DNA of 64,000 nucleotides from Bacteroidales bacterium (GTDB lineage: Bacteria; Bacteroidota; Bacteroidia; Bacteroidales; UBA10428): contig JAFGOZ010000221.1 of the NCBI GenBank assembly GCA_016926235.1, positions 36,906 to 100,905 of the forward strand, written 5' to 3'. A program made the position numbers and the translations under genes. Positions 1 to 9,218 of the stretch are shown here, piece after piece. The notes under the pieces are model-generated. The model did no database searches and was not told where the DNA came from. It saw only the letters and a program-made list of their open reading frames with translations. How positions within the stretch are numbered: position 1 is the stretch's first letter; every line of letters starts with the position of its first letter.

Positions 1-56
1 TATAACAAATATCTAATGATAAAACAAAAAGGTTAATCCTAACTTAATTAATCTCA

Positions 57-130
57 TTGCGCCTTGCGCCTTTTATTGTTCAGGAGGGTAGCAGATGTTC
101 TGAACAATAAGATAGGCGCAAGAAGCGCAA
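57..130. repeat. Large imperfect inverted repeat (hairpin) after the galactose operon
   Basis: The arm at 57-83 (TTGCGCCTTGCGCC then TTATTGTTCAG) is answered by 100-130 (CTGAACAATAA then AGGCGCAAG and GCGCAA), leaving a 16-base loop. The arms pair over roughly 27 positions with small bulges. It lies about 40 bases past the stop codon of the last gal-operon gene, so it could act as an mRNA 3' end or processing hairpin, but there is no clear T run directly after it. It could equally be a dispersed repeat element. The first 56 bases of the window show nothing recognisable. Confidence 0.6.
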
Positions 131-167
131 GAGACCAAATCAACAACCCATTGTCGAAAAGTTATTT

Positions 168-386
168 TTATTGTTTTTTATTCTCTTTATTTTTTTTTGT
201 CCTTCTTGAAAACAAGAGCATTAATCCGCCAAATACGATCATAAATATGCCTGACCAAAGGTTTACGTTTATGTTAAACGATTTGACATAAATGGTGGTA
301 TTTGACATGGAGAAAAGTCCATACACAGTCAGCAATACACCCAGTATGCTAAACATTAATCCGATTGGAATTTTTATATCAATCAT
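168..386 (-). CDS. Small two-helix membrane protein next to the sugar symporter
   Basis: A 72-residue protein with two hydrophobic segments (about residues 7-27 and 42-60) and a highly basic, Lys/Arg/Asn-rich C-terminus (RRTKKNKENKK), which predicts a cytoplasmic tail. It starts 17 bases after the stop of the sodium/solute symporter and is the last gene of the minus-strand gal operon. I do not recognise a named family. Position and topology suggest a small accessory subunit of the symporter, but this is inference from context only. Confidence 0.7.
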   Translation of the reverse strand: MIDIKIPIGLMFSILGVLLTVYGLFSMSNTTIYVKSFNINVNLWSGIFMIVFGGLMLLFSRRTKKNKENKKQ

Positions 387-403
387 AATTTCTTATTTAT
401 TTT

Positions 404-2140
404 TTACCAGAATAATATTGTTAAAACAGTAACCATTGCCAGTACTATCAAAGCCAGGGTACCCGGTCTTTTATACCATGCAACATCGGTCAGTTTATCT
501 TTAGGAGTAAGTTGGTAAACCAAACCTACTAGTTCATTATCTGTTTTAATTTTTTTCGTTGCGAATGAAATAAAGACAGTAAATAAGGTGCTAGCAGAAC
601 ATGCGAAAATAGCCGTCCAGAAGTTTTGTGCCATTTCTACCGGGTAAATGTGTACTGTTCCCAGCCATCCTCCTTTAAATACACTGTCGGCACCAGCAGG
701 TATTGTCAATCCATGGTGTAGCAGGGCAACTATAAAACCCAGTAATAGTCCCAGGAATGCACCATGACCCGTTGTTCTTTTCCAGAACATACCGAGGAAG
801 ATCACTGCAAAGAGTGGTGCGTTGATCATAGAGAATACAGTCTGCAGGAAGTCCATTATATTACGGAACTGAGTTGCGATATATGCAGCACCAATACTCA
901 GGATAATACCGAAAATTGTAGCCATGCGACCCACTTTCAGGTAGTGTTTTTCATCTTTTTCTTTATCATTAGTTGCAGGTCTTATATAACTTTGATAAAT
1001 GTCATAAGTCCATACGGTATTAAAGGCGGATACATTACCAGCCATACCAGACATGAATGATGCCAGTAAAGCAGTTAAACCCAGTCCGAGAACACCGGCA
1101 GGTAAATACTGTTTTAGCAGTGCTATAATCGTCAGGTCATAGTTGGGCTTACTTATCCCGTCAACTGTCTCCATGATGGAAAAGCCTTTTTCCGGTGAAT
1201 TCATTAACCAAAGTGCAACAATACCTGGAACGATAATAAGAAAGGGGATAAACATTTTAGGAATAGCACCGATAAGCGGTGTATTTCTGGCAGCGAGCTT
1301 TGATTCAGCGGCCATGGCCCGTTGAACAATCAAAAAGTTGGTACACCAATATCCGAATGATAAAACAAAACCCAATCCTGCAAAGATCCCATACCATTCA
1401 ACCCCCATGGGATTTGAGGTCGCACTACCTGTATATTTCCAGGTGGTTGTCCAGGTATCAGCTGCATAGCCATTGTTCGTTACAATAGGGGCTAAATTAT
1501 CCTGCAACCCTGACCATCCTCCAACATCTTTTAAACTTAAAAGCACCAGGGGAAGAAGTCCGATGATTATAATAAAAAACTGGAGTACTTCATTATAAAT
1601 AGCTGAAGATAATCCACCCAGGTAGGTATATACAAGTACAATTACAGCTGATAAAACAAGACTTAGATGGAAATTCCATCCCAGTACGTTTTCTGTGAGT
1701 TTTGCCAATGCATACATAGATATTCCTGATGCAAGTATTGTCATTACAGCAAAAAGAATAGCATTTAAACCGCGGGTTTTTTCATCAAACCTGAGTTTCA
1801 GATATTCAGGAACTGACCGGGCTTTGGAACCATAATAAAAAGGCATCATAAAAACTGCGAGAAAGACCATCGCAGGTATTGCACCAATCCAATAAAAGTG
1901 GGTGGTTAACATTCCATACTTGGCACCCGATCCGGTCATGCCCATTACTTCAAGGGCTCCTAAATTGGTGGAAATAAAGGCCAGGCCTGTTACCCATGCT
2001 GGTAGTGATCTGCCGGCTTCAAGGAATGCACTGGCTGATGACATATACTTTTTAAGTACCCAACCGATGCCAAGTACAAATACGAAGTAGATGATCATGA
2101 TTGTCCAGTCTATCCATGCTAAAGAAAAACTTGTATGCAT
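404..2140 (-). CDS. Sodium:solute symporter (SSS family), probable galactose/glucose transporter
   Basis: 578 residues, nearly all hydrophobic, with about 14 membrane segments, the size expected for the SSS family (SglT/PutP fold). The N-terminal region has the typical LEAGRSLPAWVTGLAFISTN segment with an unwound first core helix, followed by GMTGSGAKYG and LLASFMSGMAGNVSAFNTVWTYDIYQ, which matches the SGLT sodium-site helix region. It would import a sugar with Na+ across the inner membrane. Lying 28 bases downstream of galT and in the same orientation as galK and galT, it is most likely the galactose importer of this operon. Substrate is inferred from context; SSS proteins also carry other sugars and sialic acid. 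Confidence 0.88.
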   Translation of the reverse strand: MHTSFSLAWIDWTIMIIYFVFVLGIGWVLKKYMSSASAFLEAGRSLPAWVTGLAFISTNLGALEVMGMTGSGAKYGMLTTHFYWIGAIPAMVFLAVFMMPFYYGSKARSVPEYLKLRFDEKTRGLNAILFAVMTILASGISMYALAKLTENVLGWNFHLSLVLSAVIVLVYTYLGGLSSAIYNEVLQFFIIIIGLLPLVLLSLKDVGGWSGLQDNLAPIVTNNGYAADTWTTTWKYTGSATSNPMGVEWYGIFAGLGFVLSFGYWCTNFLIVQRAMAAESKLAARNTPLIGAIPKMFIPFLIIVPGIVALWLMNSPEKGFSIMETVDGISKPNYDLTIIALLKQYLPAGVLGLGLTALLASFMSGMAGNVSAFNTVWTYDIYQSYIRPATNDKEKDEKHYLKVGRMATIFGIILSIGAAYIATQFRNIMDFLQTVFSMINAPLFAVIFLGMFWKRTTGHGAFLGLLLGFIVALLHHGLTIPAGADSVFKGGWLGTVHIYPVEMAQNFWTAIFACSASTLFTVFISFATKKIKTDNELVGLVYQLTPKDKLTDVAWYKRPGTLALIVLAMVTVLTILFW

Positions 2141-2168
2141 ATTGTTTAGGTTCTAAGTTATTATTAGG

Positions 2169-3215
2169 TTAAGGATTTTTTGTATAATGAACTGAGGGAA
2201 GTTCCTTCAGTCTGTCTGCACTTTGTTCAGCTGTAATGTCCCTTTGAGGTGTAGCCAGCATTTCATAGCCCACCATAAATTTTTTTACGGTTGCTGATCG
2301 AAGCAGTGGGGGATAGAAATGCATATGCAGGTGCCATTCCGGGTGGTCTTTACCATCTGTCGGAGCTTGGTGTATTCCTGCAGAATATGGGAATGATACT
2401 TTAAAAAGGTTATCATATTTTATTGTGATTTTCTGATATGCATCAGCAAAATCCAATTTTTCTTTTTCTGAAAGTTGCATGATATTGGAAATGGCACGCT
2501 TTGAAATGATCATGGTCTCAAAAGGCCATACTGCCCAGAATGGCACAAGAGCCACAAAACTGTCATTTTGATAAACAATTCGTTCCTGTTTTTGTATTTC
2601 CTGCTCAAGGTAATTACGTAATAGGGTTATGCCATGTCTTTGAAAATATTCGCTTTGTTTTTCCTGCTCTTTACTCACTTCCATGGGGATTGAGGTTTGT
2701 CCCCATATTTGCCCGTGAGGATGGGGGTTACTACAACCCATAATACTTCCTTTATTTTCAAATATCTGTACGTGATTAATATAGGGCAATTCACCCATCG
2801 TTTTGTATTCTTCTATCCATGTATTTATCACATTTAGTATATCATGTACTTCCATTTCCGGAATAGTAAGCTTATGATTAGGAGAGAAGCAAATCACTTT
2901 ACAAAGACCTTCTTCACTTTTTGCCTGGAAAAGAGGTTCGCTAACTCCGCCGGAAGGGATGTCTGGAATAAGTGCGCTAAAGTCATTAGTAAATACGAAT
3001 GTGGATGTGTAATCTGGATTTTTAACTCCACCTGCTCTTTGATTTCCCGGACACAGGTAGCAGGCAGGGTCATATTCTGGCCGGTCATCAGCAGGCAGGT
3101 CTTCCTGTTGTCCCTGCCAGGGACGAAGCGCCCTGTGCGGGGACACAAGTATCCAATCTCCGGTCAGGGGATTATACCTGCGATGTGTATGTTTTGTCAG
3201 CTCAAAACTTTCCAT
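2169..3215 (-). CDS. galT: Galactose-1-phosphate uridylyltransferase
   Basis: 348 residues, the usual GalT length. It exchanges UMP between UDP-glucose and galactose-1-phosphate in the Leloir pathway. Visible signatures are the zinc-site CYLCPGN near residue 52, the nucleophile motif [10 protein letters not shown] near residue 163, and the C-terminal HLHMHFYPP stretch. The start codon overlaps the end of galK by 19 bases, so the two are translationally coupled. GalE and GalM are not in this window and must be encoded elsewhere if the pathway is complete. Identification is secure. Confidence 0.96.
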   Translation of the reverse strand: MESFELTKHTHRRYNPLTGDWILVSPHRALRPWQGQQEDLPADDRPEYDPACYLCPGNQRAGGVKNPDYTSTFVFTNDFSALIPDIPSGGVSEPLFQAKSEEGLCKVICFSPNHKLTIPEMEVHDILNVINTWIEEYKTMGELPYINHVQIFENKGSIMGCSNPHPHGQIWGQTSIPMEVSKEQEKQSEYFQRHGITLLRNYLEQEIQKQERIVYQNDSFVALVPFWAVWPFETMIISKRAISNIMQLSEKEKLDFADAYQKITIKYDNLFKVSFPYSAGIHQAPTDGKDHPEWHLHMHFYPPLLRSATVKKFMVGYEMLATPQRDITAEQSADRLKELPSVHYTKNP

Positions 3216-4369
3216 TCCTCTTCTTCTAATATAGTTGATCCGTCTTCTATTTTTGTTACAATAATATTTGGTTTTTTATTATGCTTTTCGTAGTAATTTT
3301 TTATTACAGCATTTGAAAATGATTCAACATAATCCTTTTTTACAAGATTGATTGTACAACCGCCAAATCCGCCGCCCATCATCCGTGCACCTTCAACGCC
3401 CGCCGAGTTTTTAGCTATTTCTACCAGTTCGTCCAGTTCAGGACAACTTACCTCATACGATTTGCTTAAACCTTCATGAGACAGATACATAAGTTGTCCG
3501 ACTTTAGCCAGGTCTCCTTTGGTTCCTGCCGCGCATGTGTCTATTACACGCTGGTTTTCTTCAACAACATATTTGCATCTTTTGTATACTACAGGATCCA
3601 TTTCGGATTCATGCACTGCAAGCATATCAAGCGTCACGTCTCGAAGGGAATTTATTTTTGGATAATGCTTCTTAAGTACTTCTACACCATCAATACATTC
3701 CTGCCTGCGGGTATTATATTCCGAAGAAGCCAATTCGTGTGTAACCACAGTATCACATAAAATGATTGCGTGATTTGAAAGGTCAAACGGGTAATATTGA
3801 TATTCCAGTGAGCGGCAATCAAGTTTGACTACCTGGTTGGCCTTGCCAAATAGTACAGCAAACTGGTCCATAATGCCACATTTAACACCTGCATATTCGT
3901 GCTCGGCTTTTTGTCCCATCAGCGCCAGCTCAAATTTATCAAGGTTAAAACCAAACATGTGGTTAATACCGTTCGCCAATCCACATTCAATGGCTGCAGA
4001 GGAGGACATTCCTGTTCCGATAGGAATATTTCCTCCAAAAACACAGTCAAAGCCTTCCAGCTTCAGGTTTTTCTTTTTAAACTGAGCCAAAACACCTAAA
4101 AGATAATTTGCCCATTGTGTTTTTGACGGTTCTATCTTGTCAATGCTGCTTTCGAAGGAATCGGTTAAATCAAAAGCAAAAAAACGAAGTAATCCTTTGT
4201 TATTCTTTTGAATGGCGAAATAAATTTCTTTATTTACCGATGCAGGCAACACAAATCCTTCATTGTAATCTGTATGTTCACCAATAATATTAATTCTGCC
4301 AGGTGTCTTTACCACTATTGGGTTTGTCCCAAAGAGCTCTTTAAATTTTTTAATTATCTGTTCTTTCAT
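3197..4369 (-). CDS. galK: Galactokinase
   Basis: 390 residues, a GHMP kinase that phosphorylates galactose at C1 using ATP. The galactokinase signature [15 protein letters not shown] is at about residue 24, the ATP loop [13 protein letters not shown] at about residue 117, and the third GHMP motif [14 protein letters not shown] near residue 345. The Asp in CGIMDQF is the expected catalytic base region. It is the second gene of the minus-strand operon, 13 bases after the Nudix-type regulator, and overlaps galT. Confidence 0.97.
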   Translation of the reverse strand: MKEQIIKKFKELFGTNPIVVKTPGRINIIGEHTDYNEGFVLPASVNKEIYFAIQKNNKGLLRFFAFDLTDSFESSIDKIEPSKTQWANYLLGVLAQFKKKNLKLEGFDCVFGGNIPIGTGMSSSAAIECGLANGINHMFGFNLDKFELALMGQKAEHEYAGVKCGIMDQFAVLFGKANQVVKLDCRSLEYQYYPFDLSNHAIILCDTVVTHELASSEYNTRRQECIDGVEVLKKHYPKINSLRDVTLDMLAVHESEMDPVVYKRCKYVVEENQRVIDTCAAGTKGDLAKVGQLMYLSHEGLSKSYEVSCPELDELVEIAKNSAGVEGARMMGGGFGGCTINLVKKDYVESFSNAVIKNYYEKHNKKPNIIVTKIEDGSTILEEEEWKVLS

Positions 4370-4382
4370 TCCAAATCGTTTG

Positions 4383-5078
4383 TTAATTCATTTGTATATA
4401 GTTTACAATTCTTTCTCCTGCGTGCAGTGTTATATTCTCCTTTATCTTATAATAGAACGCTCCTTTCTTGGAATCACTGGTATCTTTTTGTCTCAAACGT
4501 TCAATTAAATCGAGAGAGAGGATTTTCCTGCGGAAATTACCAGGATCAAAATCACGCTGAAATATTGCAGTGTATAAATCACGAAGCTGTGTAATTGTAA
4601 ATCGGTCTGGTAAAAGATGGATTCCGGTAAGCTCATAGCTGGCTTTCAGCCGTAATTTTTCCAATGCCCGTTCTACCATGCTTTCGTGATCAAATATTAA
4701 TTTTGGCATCTTGCTTATGGGCCACCAGTGTGCACCATATTCTCTTACCAGGTCTTTATTGTGTTCAGCAATACTTATAAGGGCATAGTAAGCAATGCTT
4801 ATAACCCGGCCGCCCGGATCCCTGTCAGGATCGGAAAATACATGAACCTGTTCCATATAAATATCCTTAAGACCGGTTATATGATGTAAAACCCTTTCGG
4901 CTGCCTTTTCTGTAGTTTCATCAGGATTTACCCAGCCACCTATTAGGGACCATTCTCCTTTGGATGGTGGAATGCTGCGATGGAATAAAAGTATTTTTAA
5001 CTCGTTTTCTTCATATCCGAAGATGATGCAGTCTGCTGCAACGTGGTGGTGAGGTGCCTTATATGTCTGATTTTTCAT
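4383..5078 (-). CDS. Nudix-fold transcriptional regulator (AraR/NrtR type) with degenerate catalytic box
   Basis: 231 residues: an N-terminal Nudix fold (about 10-150) and a C-terminal winged-helix domain (about 150-225, with TITQLRDLYTAIFQRDFDPGNFRRKI, written here only as TITQLRDLY...FRRKI). The Nudix box begins correctly (GGWVNPDE) but the metal-binding REUXEE core reads RVLHHI, so the catalytic glutamates are missing and hydrolysis is unlikely. This matches the known Bacteroidota sugar regulators of the AraR type, in which the Nudix fold serves as a sensor. It is the first gene of the gal operon and probably controls it in response to galactose or a derivative; that ligand is inference. 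Confidence 0.82.
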   Translation of the reverse strand: MKNQTYKAPHHHVAADCIIFGYEENELKILLFHRSIPPSKGEWSLIGGWVNPDETTEKAAERVLHHITGLKDIYMEQVHVFSDPDRDPGGRVISIAYYALISIAEHNKDLVREYGAHWWPISKMPKLIFDHESMVERALEKLRLKASYELTGIHLLPDRFTITQLRDLYTAIFQRDFDPGNFRRKILSLDLIERLRQKDTSDSKKGAFYYKIKENITLHAGERIVNYIQMN

Positions 5079-5219
5079 AAGTTATGAAAAAATATATGTG
5101 GTAAATATAAAAAGTAAAAATGACTTTTAAAAATTATTTCAGATGTTTTTTGATCTACAATTGAACAAATATTTTGGATGCATTGAATTACAATCAGATA
5201 AAATCATAAGGAATAACTA
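5079..5219. promoter_or_regulatory. Divergent promoter region of the gal operon and the kinase operon
   Basis: The 141 bases between the divergent regulator gene and the small membrane-protein gene must hold both promoters. On the minus strand a TTG followed about 21 bases later by TAATTTTT resembles the -33/-7 class with one mismatch. Its spacer contains AGAT-N8-ATCT (around 5141-5156), a possible half-site pair for the Nudix regulator. No clear -7 element is visible for the plus-strand gene. These assignments are weak. Confidence 0.3.
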
Positions 5220-5267
5220 TTGTATAGAGGAAATATTTTTGCTAATTTAATAGAAAATATATTGACA

Positions 5268-5525
5268 ATGGAACTGTTAAGTTTTATCCTTGAAGTACTT
5301 CTTTTTATTTATCTCATTGTTATTGTTCGTATTTATAAAGTAAGGATACCAGTTGTTCTGGTACTTTTTTTTATATGCCTGTTAAGTTCAAATATTTTTA
5401 CAGTCATTGAAGATTATATTCTATACAATCTTTTTAATATACTTGAACACATTTTATTCACACTTTCCTGCTTTTTCCTGATGGTTTATGTGTTTACTCT
5501 TAAAGAGTCTTTGATGAATGATTAA
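5268..5525 (+). CDS. Small membrane protein upstream of histidine kinase
   Basis: About 85 residues with three hydrophobic segments (ELLSFILEVLLFIYLIVIV, then VVLVLFFICLLSS, then HILFTLSCFFLMVYVF). An in-frame TTG at 5220, with AAGGA a short distance upstream, would give 101 residues; I chose the first ATG but the TTG start is possible. The stop overlaps the start of the kinase gene by 8 bases, so the two are co-translated. The kinase N-terminus has a similar run of helices ending in a conserved NILEH-type phrase (FNILEHILF here, TNILEHTGI there), suggesting that the two membrane parts are related and may pair. Function unknown. Confidence 0.7.
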   Translation: MELLSFILEVLLFIYLIVIVRIYKVRIPVVLVLFFICLLSSNIFTVIEDYILYNLFNILEHILFTLSCFFLMVYVFTLKESLMND

Positions 5526-7266
5526 TATGATTTCCATATTGAACTGTTTTTCATTTCTCCTGCTTTTAGGGGTGATTTTTGGAATAATATTAAAATTTAA
5601 AAAGAAAATAATTTCCGGGTCGGTTTTTATTCCGTTACTTATATCATTTTCCTTATTGCTTGCTGCTAACTTTACTAATATTCTGGAGCATACAGGTATT
5701 AATCCTGAATTTGATAAATATGAAGATGTGTTAGAAGTGCTATCATTTCCTATTTTCCTGTTCTCTATTTTTATAGGGGTTATTCAGCATGAATTGAACG
5801 AGCGTAAAAAGGAGGAAAGAAAATTTAAAGGGATATTTAATAATATGTTTTCATTCATCGCACTCCTTGACAAAGAGGGAAGTATATTGGAAATAAATGA
5901 TGTGGCAAATAAAAATATGCAATCTGATATTTCTGTATTTAAAAAAGCATTGTTTTGGGAAGTCGACTGGTGGAGAGACAAAGAACAGAAAGAAAAGGTT
6001 AAACACGCATTTGAATCAGCAAAAAATGGGAATATTGAAAGATTTGAACTTCAGTATAAATCGAAAGAGGGGAAACCTTATATAATTGATTTTTCAATAA
6101 AACCCTATTTCAATGAAAAAGGAGAGATAGAGTTTATTATACCCGAAGCAAGGGATATTACTGTTCTGAAAGAGACAGAAATGGAACTGAGAAGGCTGAA
6201 GGGAAATCTTGAGGTGCTTGTTAAGCAAAGGACAGAAGAACTGGAAACAGTCATGGAAGAACTTTATGCAAATAATGATGAGTTGTTTGTGAAAAATGAA
6301 GAATTATCATTGTTGAATGCAAAATTATCAGATAATCAGGAAGAAATTAAGGCCTTGAATCAGCAATTGCTGGAACGAAATGAAGAGTTGAATAATATAA
6401 ATGATGCTTTATTAGATAAAGGATTACAGTTGGAAAGGACACTGCAAAAATTAAAGGAAGCTCAAGCCCATATGATACAATCGGAGAAAATGATTTCACT
6501 AGGGGTTTTAACTGCCGGTATTGCACATGAGATCAATAATCCAATAAATTATATAAAAAGTGGCATTTATGGTTTCCAAAAAGCATTTGACAAAGTCATG
6601 AAAGCCTATAACAATTTAATAACCATTCTCAAAGAATCACCGAATAGTGAGATTGAGGCAAAGATACTTGAAGTTGAAAAGCAATATGATGTAAATTCGA
6701 ATTTGGAGGCTATACAATTATTATCTGAAAATATCAATAAAGGAGTAATGCGTACATTCGAGATAGTAAGAAGCCTAAAAAATGTTGCATACTCAGAGAA
6801 TTCAGGACGTACAGCAGTAGATATTAATGAGATGATAGAATCAGCACTTACAATTTTGTATCATGAATACAAAAACCATATCAATATAGTAAAAGATATG
6901 GGAAAGATTCCTTATTATGAATGTGTACCGGGTAAAATGAACCAGGTTTTCTTAAATATTATAATGAATGCAATACAAGCGATAGAGGATAAAGGCACAA
7001 TTACTATAAAATCGGAAATGAGTAAAGACAAAAAAAATGTGTTGATTTCAATTAAGGATACAGGGAAAGGAATGGATATTTCGGAAATCCCTAAAATTTT
7101 TGACCCTTTTTATACAACAAAACCTATTGGAAAAGGCACAGGATTAGGATTGTATATATGCTTTAATATTATTAAGGAACATAATGGTAAAATAGAAGTG
7201 AAAAGTGAAACAAATAAAGGCACTGAATTTTTAGTTTCCCTGCCATTAAGAATATTAAATGAATGA
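5518..7266 (+). CDS. Membrane PAS-domain sensor histidine kinase (NtrB-like)
   Basis: 582 residues. Three N-terminal membrane helices (to about residue 92) lead to a PAS domain (about 103-215, ending in the PAC-like EARDITVLKE), a long coiled coil (about 217-320), and a kinase core: H-box LGVLTAGIAHEINNP with phosphoacceptor His337, N-box around NQVFLNIIMNAIQA (residues 475-488), G1 DTGKGM at 514, G2 GTGLGL at 540. The HEINNP form of the H-box is the one found in NtrB/AtoS-type kinases that partner sigma54 activators. The gene overlaps both neighbours by 8 bases and directly precedes such an activator, its evident partner. Confidence 0.93.
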   Translation: MINMISILNCFSFLLLLGVIFGIILKFKKKIISGSVFIPLLISFSLLLAANFTNILEHTGINPEFDKYEDVLEVLSFPIFLFSIFIGVIQHELNERKKEERKFKGIFNNMFSFIALLDKEGSILEINDVANKNMQSDISVFKKALFWEVDWWRDKEQKEKVKHAFESAKNGNIERFELQYKSKEGKPYIIDFSIKPYFNEKGEIEFIIPEARDITVLKETEMELRRLKGNLEVLVKQRTEELETVMEELYANNDELFVKNEELSLLNAKLSDNQEEIKALNQQLLERNEELNNINDALLDKGLQLERTLQKLKEAQAHMIQSEKMISLGVLTAGIAHEINNPINYIKSGIYGFQKAFDKVMKAYNNLITILKESPNSEIEAKILEVEKQYDVNSNLEAIQLLSENINKGVMRTFEIVRSLKNVAYSENSGRTAVDINEMIESALTILYHEYKNHINIVKDMGKIPYYECVPGKMNQVFLNIIMNAIQAIEDKGTITIKSEMSKDKKNVLISIKDTGKGMDISEIPKIFDPFYTTKPIGKGTGLGLYICFNIIKEHNGKIEVKSETNKGTEFLVSLPLRILNE

Positions 7267-8716
7267 TTTATTTGTTAATATGGACATAAAAACGCAAAAA
7301 AAGTATTTGCTATATATTGACGATGAAGAAAGTAATCTTGACGGTTTTGTTTTTTCTTTCAGGGATTATTATATTATTTCTGTAGCTACATCACCAAAAG
7401 AAGTACTTGCATCAAAAGATTTAAGTAAATATCAGGTTGTAATAACCGATCAGAAAATGCCGGGTATGACGGGACTTCAGTTTATTGCCGAAGCAAAAAA
7501 GAAATATCCTGATATAATCTATATTGTGCTTACCGGTTATGCTGATGTTGAATTAGCTATGGATGCCATTAACCGGTTAAATGTTTATAAATTTTTACAA
7601 AAACCCTGGGATCCTCATGAGTTAAAGACAACGATTGACCATGCTTTTAATACATATTTCCTTAAACAATACAACAGGAAGCTTCTTCACGAGCTTAAAG
7701 AAAGAAATGATGAGCTTGAAAAGCTTAAAACAGAGCTCGAATCTGAAAACCAGTTCTTAAAAAATGAGCTAATCCATGAGAATGAATTTGGTGGTATAAA
7801 AACGCAGAATCCCACTCTTAAAAAACTATTGGAAGAAGTGAGAGAGGTTGCCGGAACAGATGCCTCTGTTTTCATCCATGGTGAAACAGGTACAGGCAAA
7901 GAACTTGTAGCAAGAGGTATTCATATGCATAGTTCTCATAGCAAAGGACTTTTTGTGAAAATAAATTGTGCTGCTATTCCGGATACTCTTATTGAAAGTG
8001 AATTGTTTGGTCATGAGAAGGGTGCTTTCACAGGGGCCATACAACAACATTTTGGAAGATTTGAACAGGCACATAATGGCACTTTATTTTTGGATGAAAT
8101 AGGTGAAATTCCATTGGACAAACAGGCCAAACTGCTAAGAGTATTGCAGGAGGGTGAATTTGAAAGAATCGGGGGTAATAAAACCATTAAAGTTAATGTG
8201 AGAATTATTTCTGCGACAAATCGAGATTTAACAAAAGAAATAGAGAAGGGTAAGTTTCGTGTGGACCTGTTTTATCGTATATGCGTTTACCCAATTCACT
8301 TGCCCCCTTTGAGGGAGAGAAAAGACGATATTTCGTTGCTGACGGATCACTTCATTCAAAAATACAGTATTAAATATAATAGAAAAATACGGCCACTTGG
8401 TTCTGAATCCCTTGAATTGTTAAAGAAATACGATTGGCCAGGTAATATAAGAGAATTGGAGAATATTATTGAAAGGGCTATGATTACAAATAATTCAGGC
8501 AATAAATATTTGAAGATAAATCCTTTTATAAATACACCTCATTCTGCAAAAACCGCTTTAAAAAGCCTTGAAGATATGGAACGGGATTATATCAAATCGG
8601 TATTGCAGATGACGAATTGGAGAATTCGCGGGGAGAAAGGTGCTGCTGAAATATTAAATGTAAAACCCACTACACTGCATTCAAAAATTAAAAAGCTCAA
8701 TATATCCAGATATTAG
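7259..8716 (+). CDS. NtrC-family sigma54-dependent response regulator
   Basis: 485 residues: receiver (about 14-130, phosphoacceptor Asp64 in VITDQKMPGMTG, conserved Lys in FLQKPWD), a short coiled coil (about 135-172), an AAA+ sigma54-interaction domain (about 178-410) with Walker A GETGTGKE at 208, the sigma54 loop GAFTGA at 255, Walker B GTLFLDEIGEIP at 274 and the WPGNIREL sensor region near 393, then a Fis-type HTH (about 440-482, GAAEILNVKPTTLHSKIKKL in part). It activates RNA polymerase carrying RpoN. It overlaps the kinase gene by 8 bases. A sigma54-like promoter lies 280 bases downstream of its stop codon, ahead of the porin gene, giving an obvious target. Confidence 0.95.
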   Translation: MNDLFVNMDIKTQKKYLLYIDDEESNLDGFVFSFRDYYIISVATSPKEVLASKDLSKYQVVITDQKMPGMTGLQFIAEAKKKYPDIIYIVLTGYADVELAMDAINRLNVYKFLQKPWDPHELKTTIDHAFNTYFLKQYNRKLLHELKERNDELEKLKTELESENQFLKNELIHENEFGGIKTQNPTLKKLLEEVREVAGTDASVFIHGETGTGKELVARGIHMHSSHSKGLFVKINCAAIPDTLIESELFGHEKGAFTGAIQQHFGRFEQAHNGTLFLDEIGEIPLDKQAKLLRVLQEGEFERIGGNKTIKVNVRIISATNRDLTKEIEKGKFRVDLFYRICVYPIHLPPLRERKDDISLLTDHFIQKYSIKYNRKIRPLGSESLELLKKYDWPGNIRELENIIERAMITNNSGNKYLKINPFINTPHSAKTALKSLEDMERDYIKSVLQMTNWRIRGEKGAAEILNVKPTTLHSKIKKLNISRY

Positions 8717-8994
8717 TCAGAGTTATTCATAGTTGTTTAATGTCTTCAATTATACATTAATTACTATTAATGCAGACCATTGACTACCTATGGCCATAAA
8801 TTACCACCTAAAGACTCCATTCTACAGCTATACTATACTGTTTTTAACATGCTTAACTGCTAATTAGATATACGGTGGAAGGACAGAACTTATCCGACGA
8901 TATTTCGTTACTCATTCACTATTTCGACGATTTTGTAATATTGTATTTTGGTGAAATAAATGTAAGATGTTATATGCTAGTATTTTGAAATGTT
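8717..8994 (+). other. Gene-free stretch, possible activator-binding region
   Basis: No supported gene. The stretch is AT-rich, contains the 10-base palindrome TATGGCCATA near 8790 and two copies of CGACGAT (near 8895 and 8928) about 33 bases apart. Because NtrC-type activators bind 80-200 bases upstream of the promoter, these are candidate enhancer sites for the promoter at 8995, but no site is demonstrable from sequence alone. Confidence 0.3.
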
Positions 8995-9010
8995 TGGCAT
9001 ACGAGTTGGA
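8995..9010 (+). promoter_or_regulatory. Sigma54 (RpoN) promoter, -24/-12 type
   Basis: TGGCAT-ACGAG-TTGGA matches the consensus TGGCACG-N4-TTGCW at TGGCA and TTG with exactly correct spacing; the -12 C is G. It lies just after a kinase/NtrC pair and 47 bases before a small ORF with a strong ribosome-binding site, and about 210 bases before the porin gene. Position and spacing make it a credible target of the adjacent activator. Confidence 0.6.
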
Positions 9011-9056
9011 ATACTATTGTACTGAAAATTTTAGTAATCATAGAGAGGGAGGTAAA

Positions 9057-9140
9057 ATGGATATTTTGGGGCTTTCATTGAAGGATTTGTTGGAATACAT
9101 ACAGCACCAGGCCAGGCGCAATGCTGAGAAAGCCCGATAA
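9057..9140 (+). CDS. 27-codon small ORF under the sigma54 promoter
   Basis: ATG at 9057 is preceded by GGGAGG seven bases upstream, a stronger Shine-Dalgarno than most genes here have. The product (MDILGLSLKDLLEY...ARRNAEKAR) is a predicted amphipathic helix with an acidic/hydrophobic first half and a very basic end. It sits between the sigma54-like promoter and the porin gene and would be the first ORF of the transcript. It may be a leader peptide or a small regulatory protein. No family is recognised. Confidence 0.5.
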   Translation: MDILGLSLKDLLEYIQHQARRNAEKAR

Positions 9141-9218
9141 AACAATGAAATGATAAATATGAAGTGTGTCAGGAAATATACAAACAGATAAAAATATTAC
9201 AATCTAAAACCAAGGAAA

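Noticed and set aside
2540..3293. Plus-strand ORFs across galT and galK
   Set aside because: They mirror strongly supported minus-strand enzymes with intact active-site motifs, so they are antisense shadows.
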